Shown here piece by piece: positions 8,107 to 13,411 of a stretch of DNA of 13,411 nt (position 1 is the first letter of the stretch; each line of letters opens with the position of its first letter). A program made the position numbers and the translations under genes. This DNA is from Oscillospiraceae bacterium (lineage in GTDB: Bacteria; Bacillota; Clostridia; Oscillospirales; Oscillospiraceae): contig JAGCMI010000058.1 in assembly GCA_017646545.1 (NCBI GenBank), positions 1-13,411 of the forward strand, written 5' to 3'. Under the pieces are notes generated by a model. That model ran no database searches, had not been told where the DNA came from, and was given only the letters and a program-made list of their open reading frames with translations.

Positions 8107-9999
8107 ATGGAAAATATTCGAATTCAAGATGACCTGTATACCTATGTCAACCAGGCGAAGCTGGATGAACTGGTGATTCCGGACGATATGCCCGTTGCCG
8201 GTGGCTTTGCGGCTCTGGCCCAGGATGTTGAAAAGCTGATGATTGGCGAATTCAACGATATGTGCAAGGCAGCAGCCTATCCCAACGAGTATTTGGAAAG
8301 AGCTTGCAAGCTGTATATGCTGGCCAAGGATGTCAAGCGCAAGAAGAAGCATGGCATCAAGCCTGCGCTGAAGAATCTGGCTGTTCTCAAGAAGCTGGGC
8401 ACCCTGCGCAGCTTTAATCTGCGTACCAAGGAACTGATGCTCCAGGGTATCGCAATGCCCATGAGCATTATGGTGGAGCCCAACATGAAGGACACCACCC
8501 ACCACTGCGTGATGATCCAGGGCCCCAGCGTGATCCTGCCCGACGCTTCTTACTATAAGAACGAGCAGCAGCGTGATCAGCTGCTGGGTCTGTGGAGCAA
8601 CTTTGCAAAGCAGGTGCTCGTCATCGCCGGTCACAGCGAGGAGGAGTGCGACGCTCTGCTGAAGGACACTCTGGCTTTTGACGCTCTGGTTGCGAAGTTC
8701 GTCAAGAGCAGCGAAGAGTGGTCTGAGTATGTCAAGATGTACAACCCCATGAAGACCGGCAGAGTGGCAGGCATGGTCAAGCCCATGAACCTGAAGAAGC
8801 TGCTGACCGATCTGTTCGGCTTTGTGCCCGAGGAGATCATCGTGGCAGAGCCCCGTTTCTTCAAGAACTTCAAGGAAGTGTTCAATGCGGATACCTTCGA
8901 GATGTATAAGAACTGGGCTTATGTGGTCACTCTGATGGGCAGCTGCAGCCTGCTGAGCGAGCAGCTGCGTGACCTGGGCGGCGCTTTCCGCAGAGCCCTC
9001 TCCGGTATCGCTGCCAATTCTTCCGCTGAGAAGTTTGCTTACCAGCTCGCTTCCGGTATGTACAGCGAGCCTGTGGGTCTGTACTACGGTGAAAAGTACT
9101 TCGGCGAGGAAGCCAAGAAGGACATCACCGAGATCGTCCAGCAGATCGTCGCCACCTACCAGAAGCGTATTATGAGCAATGACATTCTGGAGCAGGCCAC
9201 CAAGGAAAAGGCTGTCCTAAAGCTTTCCAAGATGGGTCTGAAGCTGGCTTATCCCGACCGTGTGGAAGAGATCTACAATAAGCTGGTGTTCGATGAGTCT
9301 AAGTCCCTCTTTGACATCGTTCGCTCCCTGAGCAGAGTCCGCATGGAGGAGAACCTGGCCAAGCTGGGTAAGGAAGTGGACCGCACCCACTGGGCAATGC
9401 CCGGACACATGGTCAATGCCTGCTACGATCCCTTCGTCAATGACATTACCTTCCCCGCAGCCATTCTGCAGCCTCCTTTCTACTCCATCAACCAGACCAG
9501 AAGTGAGAACCTGGGCGGTATCGGCGCTGTCATCGGCCACGAGATCTCCCATGCCTTCGACTCCAACGGCGCCAAGTGCGACGAGCTGGGCAACCTGAAC
9601 AACTGGTGGACCAAGGCCGACGAGCGGAAGTTCAACAAGAAGGTCAATGCCATGATCAAGCAGTTCGACGGCATCGAGCTGCCCTGGGGCGTTTGCAACG
9701 GCAAGTTCACCGTCAGCGAGAACATCGCCGACAACGGTGGTATGGCTGTTACCCTGGACATCATGTCCAATTCCGAGAACGTCTCCTTCGAGGAGTACTT
9801 CGCCAACTGGGCTCGTGTCTGGTGCCAGAAGGCAAAGCCTGAATATCAGGCACTGCTGCTGCAGGTGGACGTCCACGGTCCCAGCTACCTGCGTGCCAAT
9901 ATGCCCCCCAGAAACTTCCCCGAATGGTATGCTGCCTTCAATGTCAAGAAGACCGATGGCATGTATCTTGCTCCCTCCAAGCGCGTGATTATTTGGTAA
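8107..9999 (+). CDS. pepO: M13 family zinc metallopeptidase (neprilysin/PepO-like endopeptidase)
   Basis: The product is 630 residues, the usual size of bacterial PepO-type enzymes. The zinc site is HEISH at residues 478-482 (His478, His482, general base Glu479), and the third ligand is Glu538 in ENIAD with the supporting Asp542. The family substrate-binding motif appears as NACY (437-440; usually NAYY or NAFY), followed by ITFPAAILQPPF. Near the C-terminus are His590 and Arg596 of the DVHGPSYLR segment, and the protein ends in VIIW like the family. There is no signal peptide or membrane helix, so it should act in the cytoplasm, cutting small oligopeptides, as lactic acid bacterial PepO does. 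Strong bias to CTG, AAG and GAG codons suggests high expression. It stands alone between its own promoter and terminator. Family assignment is firm; substrate is inference, and the gene symbol is by similarity. Confidence 0.95.
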   Translation: MENIRIQDDLYTYVNQAKLDELVIPDDMPVAGGFAALAQDVEKLMIGEFNDMCKAAAYPNEYLERACKLYMLAKDVKRKKKHGIKPALKNLAVLKKLGTLRSFNLRTKELMLQGIAMPMSIMVEPNMKDTTHHCVMIQGPSVILPDASYYKNEQQRDQLLGLWSNFAKQVLVIAGHSEEECDALLKDTLAFDALVAKFVKSSEEWSEYVKMYNPMKTGRVAGMVKPMNLKKLLTDLFGFVPEEIIVAEPRFFKNFKEVFNADTFEMYKNWAYVVTLMGSCSLLSEQLRDLGGAFRRALSGIAANSSAEKFAYQLASGMYSEPVGLYYGEKYFGEEAKKDITEIVQQIVATYQKRIMSNDILEQATKEKAVLKLSKMGLKLAYPDRVEEIYNKLVFDESKSLFDIVRSLSRVRMEENLAKLGKEVDRTHWAMPGHMVNACYDPFVNDITFPAAILQPPFYSINQTRSENLGGIGAVIGHEISHAFDSNGAKCDELGNLNNWWTKADERKFNKKVNAMIKQFDGIELPWGVCNGKFTVSENIADNGGMAVTLDIMSNSENVSFEEYFANWARVWCQKAKPEYQALLLQVDVHGPSYLRANMPPRNFPEWYAAFNVKKTDGMYLAPSKRVIIW

Positions 10000-10004
10000 T
10001 CAAT

Positions 10005-10045
10005 AAGGCCACCATCCAATGCAACGGATGGTGGCCTTGATTTTT
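10005..10045 (+). terminator. Rho-independent terminator of the M13 peptidase gene
   Basis: A perfect 13-bp stem (10005-10017 with 10026-10038) with an 8-nt loop is followed by TTTTT at 10041-10045. It begins 5 bp after the stop codon. Confidence 0.92.
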
Positions 10046-10055
10046 GTTAAAGAAT

Positions 10056-10076
10056 ACCACCAGCTGTGCTGGTGGT
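10056..10076. repeat. Left terminal hairpin of the structured element
   Basis: ACCACCAGC pairs perfectly with GCTGGTGGT around a TGT loop. The hairpin starts only about 10 bp after the T-run of the peptidase terminator. Confidence 0.85.
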
Positions 10077-10292
10077 TCCAAAAAGCTTTAGCTATGCCCA
10101 GAATAAATTATCCGAGCATAGCGAGGAACAACTATTAATATCGAAAAACAGGAAAAGTATCGAGTTAAGGAAATCGAGAAAAGAGAAACCCTACCGCTAT
10201 TTCAATAGCAGTAGGGCACCTCGTGCAAGCGAAAGAAAATTCGATGAGCCTATAGGCTCGGCTGGTAAAAGGCCCTAAGGGGGCCTGTACAT

Positions 10293-10313
10293 ACCACCGG
10301 CACGGCCGGTGGT
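10293..10313. repeat. Right terminal hairpin of the structured element
   Basis: ACCACCGGC pairs perfectly with GCCGGTGGT around an ACG loop. It matches the left hairpin except for the loop and one covarying base pair, and is followed directly by TATGATT. Confidence 0.85.
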
Positions 10314-10314
10314 T

Positions 10315-10452
10315 ATGATTGGCAGAAGAGATATAAGGCTCTAATAGTCAAATAAAGTGCGGATGAGCGCTGCTTGCGAGGGCTAGACCGAGCGAAACAA
10401 TAATTTGGGGTGCTGTGGTAAATGAAAACGAGCCTCATCGCCCATTACATAG
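10315..10452. other. Gene-free spacer, no recognised feature
   Basis: No coding region is supported here. The stretch lies between the right hairpin of the structured element and the shared terminator. The only structure visible by eye is weak: AGAG (10327-10330) with CTCT (10339-10342), and a longer-range GATGAG (10362-10367) with CTCATC (10434-10439). No tRNA, riboswitch or known RNA family was recognised. A short + strand transcript ending at the terminator at 10453-10480 is possible. Confidence 0.4.
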
Positions 10453-10480
10453 AAAAGCCACGACTTATGTCGTGGCTTTT
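10453..10480. terminator. Bidirectional Rho-independent terminator (serves the NUDIX gene)
   Basis: A 12-bp perfect stem (10453-10464 with 10469-10480) with loop TTAT has A residues on its left and T residues on its right (through 10481), so it can stop transcription from both sides. On the - strand it begins two bases after the NUDIX stop codon. On the + strand it would end any transcript from the preceding element. Confidence 0.88.
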
Positions 10481-10482
10481 TC

Positions 10483-10953
10483 TTATATCAGCTTTTTTCC
10501 ATCCAGCACAGCTTCAATCAGCTTATCCCCATCATACTTCAGCTTCAGCAGGAAAAAGGGGGCATCCTGCCACAAAAGGTCCAGGAAGATCTTGTCGCCC
10601 TCCCATTTGGGCAGACCATCGATAAATTCCCGACTGACCCATTTCAGTTCACCTTCGGGGCAATCTGTGATGTCACCCTCAAAACCGTCTGCGGTGAACA
10701 GATACATATATTCGCCCTCCCATTGGCCGGTGGTCAAAAAGGTGACCACGCCCCGGCACTTCCAGGAGGTCAGCTTCAGACCGGTTTCTTCCATGGCTTC
10801 CCGCAGCAGGCATTCATCCGGGGTTTCATCCCGTTCGAATTTTCCGCCAATACCGACCCACTTGTCCTTGTTTAGATCATTTTCTTTTTTGATCCGGTGC
10901 AGCATCAGCACTTCATCGCCCCGGGTCACATAGCATAATGTGGTGTTGAGCAT
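10483..10953 (-). CDS. NUDIX hydrolase, MutT-like (probable nucleotide-sanitising diphosphatase)
   Basis: The product is 156 residues. A complete Nudix box (G-x5-E-x7-R-E-U-x-E-E-x-G-U) spans residues 37-59: Gly37, Glu43, then REAMEETGL at 51-59, with the metal-binding glutamates Glu52, Glu55 and Glu56. The family hydrolyses nucleoside diphosphates linked to another group. By overall resemblance this one is close to proteins annotated as 8-oxo-dGTP diphosphatases, but the substrate cannot be read from sequence. I chose the ATG at 10953 over the in-frame ATG at 10995: GGAGAAAGG (10961-10969) lies 7 nt upstream of it, and the promoter -10 box ends only 9 bp from the upstream ATG, which would leave almost no leader. 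The gene is monocistronic. Confidence 0.92.
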   Translation of the reverse strand: MLNTTLCYVTRGDEVLMLHRIKKENDLNKDKWVGIGGKFERDETPDECLLREAMEETGLKLTSWKCRGVVTFLTTGQWEGEYMYLFTADGFEGDITDCPEGELKWVSREFIDGLPKWEGDKIFLDLLWQDAPFFLLKLKYDGDKLIEAVLDGKKLI

Positions 10954-10960
10954 AAACGAT

Positions 10961-10969
10961 CCTTTCTCC
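10961..10969 (-). promoter_or_regulatory. Ribosome binding site of the NUDIX gene
   Basis: GGAGAAAGG on the - strand, 7 nt before the ATG at 10953. It decides the start codon. Confidence 0.75.
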
Positions 10970-11003
10970 ACCAGAAGATACTCCGGTGACTGCATTTTTT
11001 GAT

Positions 11004-11032
11004 ATTATACCACGGAATATGCTGTCAGACAA
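11004..11032 (-). promoter_or_regulatory. Sigma-A promoter of the NUDIX gene
   Basis: On the - strand, the -35 box TTGTCT (11027-11032) and a perfect -10 box TATAAT (11004-11009) are separated by 17 bp. Transcription should start near 10997, giving a leader of about 44 nt before the ATG at 10953. Confidence 0.75.
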
Positions 11033-11052
11033 CCGGATAGGGGAGTATATCA

Positions 11053-11090
11053 AAAAAATATCCGCTACCTTCAGGCAGCGGATATTTTTT
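11053..11090 (-). terminator. Rho-independent terminator of the flippase-hup-rqcP operon
   Basis: A 14-bp stem (11053-11066 with 11077-11090) has a loop that can add three more pairs (CCT with AGG). On the - strand it ends in a run of seven T residues. The first base pairs overlap the stop codon of the S4 gene at 11089-11091. A/T runs on both sides mean it can also work in the other direction. Confidence 0.9.
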
Positions 11091-11328
11091 ATACTTCTTT
11101 GTACATAGCGCAGGCATCATCCTTGCGGACGGTTTCTGCCACCATCAAAACCTCCACAGCCACGGTTCTGGGACCCATGGTGATTTCGATCTTGTCACCC
11201 ACCTTGACCTCATAGCTGGCCTTTACCACGCGGCCGTTGACACTAATGCGACCATTGTCGCAGGCTTCATTGGCGATGGTGCGCCGCTTGATCAAGCGGG
11301 AAACCTTCAGATACTTGTCAAGACGCAT
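11089..11328 (-). CDS. rqcP: S4-domain RNA-binding protein, RqcP/YabO (Hsp15-like)
   Basis: The 79-residue product is almost entirely an S4 RNA-binding domain: MRLDKYLKVSRLIKRR at the start, then GRISVNGRVVKASYEVKVGDKIEI. In Bacillus the homologue RqcP (YabO) acts with RqcH on split 50S subunits to add alanine tails to stalled nascent chains. Size and the arrangement next to hup and a SpoVB-like flippase fit this family. The start is 5 nt after the hup stop codon and has no clear Shine-Dalgarno sequence, so its translation is probably coupled to hup. A different S4 protein of the Hsp15 type cannot be fully excluded. Confidence 0.9.
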   Translation of the reverse strand: MRLDKYLKVSRLIKRRTIANEACDNGRISVNGRVVKASYEVKVGDKIEITMGPRTVAVEVLMVAETVRKDDACAMYKEV

Positions 11329-11333
11329 GTATC

Positions 11334-11609
11334 TTACTTAGCCACAGCGTCCTTCAGAGTCTTGCTGGCCTTGAAGGCGACGGAAGTGGAAGCGGGGATC
11401 TCGATGGTCTCGTTGGTCTTGGGGTTGCGGCCGGTACGAGCCTGACGGGTCTTGGTCTCGAAGATACCGAAGCCAGCCAGCTGGACGCGGTTACCAGCGG
11501 TCAGCTCAGTAGTAATAGCCTCCAGAGCAGCATTAACAGCGCGCTCAGCATCCTTCTTGCTCATGCCGGTCTTTTCAGCGGTCATGGCGATCAGTTCAGT
11601 CTTAGTCAT
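11334..11609 (-). CDS. hup: HU-family nucleoid DNA-binding protein
   Basis: The 91-residue product has the standard HU length and layout: N-terminal helices starting MTKTELIAM, then the signature GFGIFETKTRQARTGRNP (the beta-arm that enters the DNA minor groove) and a C-terminal helix ending TLKDAVAK. HU dimers bend and compact DNA without strong sequence specificity. The ATG at 11609 is preceded by GAGAGGAAA (11614-11622) at good spacing. A possible earlier ATG at 11630 overlaps the flippase stop as ATGA but has no ribosome binding site and would add seven residues not seen in the family. Strongly biased codons suggest high expression. Confidence 0.96.
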   Translation of the reverse strand: MTKTELIAMTAEKTGMSKKDAERAVNAALEAITTELTAGNRVQLAGFGIFETKTRQARTGRNPKTNETIEIPASTSVAFKASKTLKDAVAK

Positions 11610-11613
11610 AGTG

Positions 11614-11622
11614 TTTCCTCTC
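11614..11622 (-). promoter_or_regulatory. Ribosome binding site of hup
   Basis: GAGAGGAAA on the - strand, with the AGGA core 6 nt before the ATG at 11609. It selects this start over the ATG at 11630. Confidence 0.75.
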
Positions 11623-11626
11623 TCTT

Positions 11627-13312
11627 TCATAATTTCAGAATTTTTGCTAATTTCTCACCTTTGGGCAGCAGTAAGCAGTCCGCATGTGTAATTGCTTTGA
11701 GTTTGATGGCGGCAACGCCATAGACAGCGACACCCACCATGACGGGAATGCCGCACAGCAGCACCCGGCTGCCGTTTTCTCCCAGTACCATGTTCAGCCC
11801 ATACCATGCGCCCCAAGTGCACACACCCATAATCGCAGCAGCCAGCGCAGAGCGCAGCAGGTTTGTCATAATGGCCGGTGTATTGGCAATACATTTACGC
11901 ATGGTGATTAAGTTCAAGGCGGTAATGCTGGTGTAGCATAGGAAGGAACCAATGGGCGTTCCCAGTATGCCAATATGGGGATTGGAAGTCAAAATGAATA
12001 CGGCAACCAATTTTAGCAAGCCACCGATAAACATATTGACCACCGGCAGATTGGCGTGTCCATGTGCCTGCATAATCGCATTGGTAAGCAGAACAATGGA
12101 GTTAAAAATAATGCAAAGACCCAAAATCTTCATCAAAGTGGAAGCGAAGGCCAGTGCTTGCCCACTGTAACCGCCCAACAGCGCCATCACCGGGCCGGAA
12201 AGCACCATCAGTCCTACTGCGCAGGGCATACAGATCAGTCCCGTGATACGGGCTGCGGATTCTGCGGTTGCCCGGGCACCGCGGCTGTTTTGCAGGGTCA
12301 AATGAGAAGTGATGGCGGGAATTATGCTGATGGTAATGGGCGCAACAAACGCAACAGGTAGATTATACACAGTTTGTGCCATGTTGTAAATACCTTTTAG
12401 GTTTGCTGCAATTTTTGTGTTGAGATCTTCCAGAGAAATGCCGGGATAATTCTTCAAGACCTGCGCTCTTAGGGTGTCGATGATGCTTCCTTCATAGCGT
12501 CCGCTTTGCAGTAGATCCACAATGTTGTCCATATAAATGCCGGTTTCCAAAACCGTCAGCAATTGAAGTCCCGCAGCGCCGATGGTGATGGGAATGGCAA
12601 TGGACAAAAGCTGCTTGGCAGCGGTTGGGGAGGAGGTGGCAGGATCGCTGCTTTCCGGCAATTGACGGTAGCCCTTGCGGAAGCATCCCATCAGATAAAA
12701 GACGGATGCCACACAGCTGATGGTCACACCCATGATGGCAGCGCCTGCTGCCTTGGGGATATGACCGGTCTGCTGAATCACCAAAAGCGCCAAACCAATG
12801 CCGACAACCAATTTGATGATTGCTTCCAGCACCTGGGATACGGAAGTAGGGATCATATTTCCTTGTCCCTGGAAGAAGCCGCGATAAGTGCTCATCATAC
12901 AGATCAGCAACACGCAAGGGCCAAGGCAGGCGATGGCATAGAAAGCATCCGGCTGTCCCTGCAGCTGCGACAGCCATTTGCAGCAAAGGGTCATGAACAA
13001 TGTGCCGGCGATACCCAGCGCCAGAAACAGATTACGTGCGGTGGTGTATACCTTGCGTACCTGATTGCTGTGACCTAAAGAGCTGGCTTGGGAAATCATG
13101 CGGCTCATGGCCACGGGCAGACCTGCGGTGGAGATGAGCAGCAGTAGGCTGTAGATTTCATAGGCGGTGTTGAAATAGCTGAAGCCTTCATCGCCAATGA
13201 TCATTTTCAGAGGGATCTTATAAAGTGCGCCAATGATTTTTACAATGGCAGTGGCAGCCGCCAAAAGGGCTGTGCCATGGAGGAAGGATTGCTTCTTAGG
13301 GGAATCAGACAT
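11627..13312 (-). CDS. SpoVB/YtgP-like MOP-superfamily polysaccharide/lipid II flippase
   Basis: The 561-residue protein is dominated by hydrophobic helices (first at about 10-35; last ones near 490-540), as expected for a 12-14 helix flippase. Family signatures are KIIGALYKIPL (25-35), GLPVAMSRMISQ (64-75) and YRGFFQGQGNMIPTSVSQ (143-160), typical of the SpoVB/YtgP/YabM branch that moves lipid-linked envelope precursors across the membrane. It is slightly longer than usual because of a hydrophilic insert at about 270-306, before a helix that in relatives follows more directly. AAGGAG (13319-13324) lies 6 nt before the ATG at 13312. The gene starts 17 nt after the upstream gene's stop and overlaps the possible early hup ATG, so it is part of one operon. 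Whether it acts in sporulation or in general peptidoglycan synthesis is open. Confidence 0.92.
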   Translation of the reverse strand: MSDSPKKQSFLHGTALLAAATAIVKIIGALYKIPLKMIIGDEGFSYFNTAYEIYSLLLLISTAGLPVAMSRMISQASSLGHSNQVRKVYTTARNLFLALGIAGTLFMTLCCKWLSQLQGQPDAFYAIACLGPCVLLICMMSTYRGFFQGQGNMIPTSVSQVLEAIIKLVVGIGLALLVIQQTGHIPKAAGAAIMGVTISCVASVFYLMGCFRKGYRQLPESSDPATSSPTAAKQLLSIAIPITIGAAGLQLLTVLETGIYMDNIVDLLQSGRYEGSIIDTLRAQVLKNYPGISLEDLNTKIAANLKGIYNMAQTVYNLPVAFVAPITISIIPAITSHLTLQNSRGARATAESAARITGLICMPCAVGLMVLSGPVMALLGGYSGQALAFASTLMKILGLCIIFNSIVLLTNAIMQAHGHANLPVVNMFIGGLLKLVAVFILTSNPHIGILGTPIGSFLCYTSITALNLITMRKCIANTPAIMTNLLRSALAAAIMGVCTWGAWYGLNMVLGENGSRVLLCGIPVMVGVAVYGVAAIKLKAITHADCLLLPKGEKLAKILKL

Positions 13313-13329
13313 GGAAAGCTCCTTCCCAC

Positions 13330-13411
13330 TTAGGTCTTGCTGTCGTCAAACAGCTTGGGGATTGCGTATTGGGTCAATTCCTGTACCACTTCGGACAGAT
13401 CAATGGTGGGG
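13330..13411 (-). CDS. C-terminal tail of an unidentified upstream gene (partial)
   Basis: On the - strand a frame open to the window edge ends at TAA (13330-13332), giving 26 residues with the sequence ending LTQYAIPKLFDDSKT. It is followed after 17 nt by the flippase start, with the flippase ribosome binding site in the gap, which is normal operon spacing. The tail is too short for me to identify. In related genomes spoVT often precedes the spoVB-like gene, but the tail did not look familiar as SpoVT. Confidence 0.6.
   Translation of the reverse strand, partial: PTIDLSEVVQELTQYAIPKLFDDSKT

Larger units (their letters stand above)
10054..10314. mobile_element. Palindrome-bounded structured element, candidate non-autonomous IS200/IS605-type derivative
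   Basis: Two 24-nt imperfect palindromes of the form ATACCACC-R-GC-NNN-GC-Y-GGTGGTT lie at 10054-10077 and 10291-10314 in the same orientation. They form 9-bp hairpins with 3-nt loops. The only stem difference is compensatory (A10062-T10070 against G10299-C10307). Between them are further stems: 10091-10097 with 10116-10122; 10189-10194 with 10211-10216 enclosing 10196-10201 with 10204-10209; 10246-10250 with 10255-10259; and 10270-10275 with 10281-10286. No credible protein is encoded, and the middle (10125-10185) is A-rich, unlike the neighbours. Subterminal hairpins at both ends without inverted terminal repeats are typical of IS200/IS605 elements, whose Y1 transposase reads hairpins in single-stranded DNA. 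Here the transposase would be missing. A structured RNA of mobile origin (HEARO/omega-RNA-like) is an alternative. The structure is seen; the family is inference. Confidence 0.5.

Noticed and set aside
9217..9876. 219-codon - strand open frame opposite the M13 peptidase gene
   Set aside because: It overlaps the conserved zinc-site region in antisense and arises from the strong codon bias; the product is a Val/Leu/Gly-rich antisense artefact.
10066..10278. 70-codon open frame inside the palindrome-bounded element
   Set aside because: It starts inside a perfect hairpin, crosses several other stems, has a low-complexity Lys/Arg/Ser-rich product and no ribosome binding site.
10415..10933. Open frame of 172 codons on the + strand opposite the NUDIX gene
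   Set aside because: The product is Ser/Pro-rich with no domain, and it is antisense to a gene with a complete Nudix box.
10954..10995. Longer NUDIX protein starting at 10995
   Set aside because: This ATG lies next to the expected transcription start and has no ribosome binding site, while the ATG at 10953 has a good one and matches family N-termini.
11610..11630. Longer HU protein starting at 11630 with an ATGA overlap
   Set aside because: There is no ribosome binding site for it, and seven extra residues would precede the conserved HU start.

Overview
The window looks like a chromosomal segment from a Gram-positive, spore-former-related member of the Clostridia, probably a gut commensal close to the Oscillospirales. 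This is inferred from three things: a SpoVB-type flippase followed by hup and an RqcP/YabO-type S4 gene, strong U-tract Rho-independent terminators with AGGAGG-type ribosome binding sites, and a giant BspA-type leucine-rich-repeat surface protein of the kind common in these bacteria. No species can be named from the sequence alone.

Layout, left to right. (1) Positions 1-7807, + strand: the last 2,601 residues of a very large secreted surface protein. It holds the C-terminal half of a subtilisin-like (S8) protease domain, one InlB-B/Listeria-Bacteroides type repeat, about 60 BspA-type LRR units broken up by recurring beta-rich linker modules, a second InlB-B-like module, five Cys-rich zinc-ribbon-like repeats, and a C-terminal membrane anchor without an LPXTG motif. 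A strong terminator follows. (2) Positions 8032-10045, + strand: a self-contained transcription unit with a near-consensus sigma-A promoter, a 630-residue M13 metallopeptidase (PepO-like, apparently cytoplasmic) and a 13-bp-stem terminator. (3) Positions 10054-10452: a gene-free stretch. Its first 261 bp are a structured element bounded by two near-identical 24-nt palindromes in which one stem pair has changed in a compensatory way. This looks like a non-autonomous IS200/IS605-family derivative or a mobile-element-linked structured RNA. (4) Positions 10453-11032, - strand: a monocistronic NUDIX hydrolase with its own promoter and a terminator shared with the opposite strand. (5) Positions 11053-13411, - strand, transcribed right to left: the tail of an unidentified gene, a SpoVB/YtgP-like MOP-superfamily flippase, HU and an RqcP-like S4 protein. 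They are tightly packed and end in a terminator that starts at the last stop codon.

Functionally, the left part is surface biology: a protease joined to a very long adhesive/LRR stalk. The middle is peptide turnover by a cytosolic endopeptidase. The right part is housekeeping: nucleotide sanitation, cell-envelope lipid-linked precursor export, nucleoid structure and ribosome quality control. The most unusual items are the giant subtilase-LRR fusion with its internally duplicated modules, and the palindrome-bounded structured element downstream of the peptidase gene.
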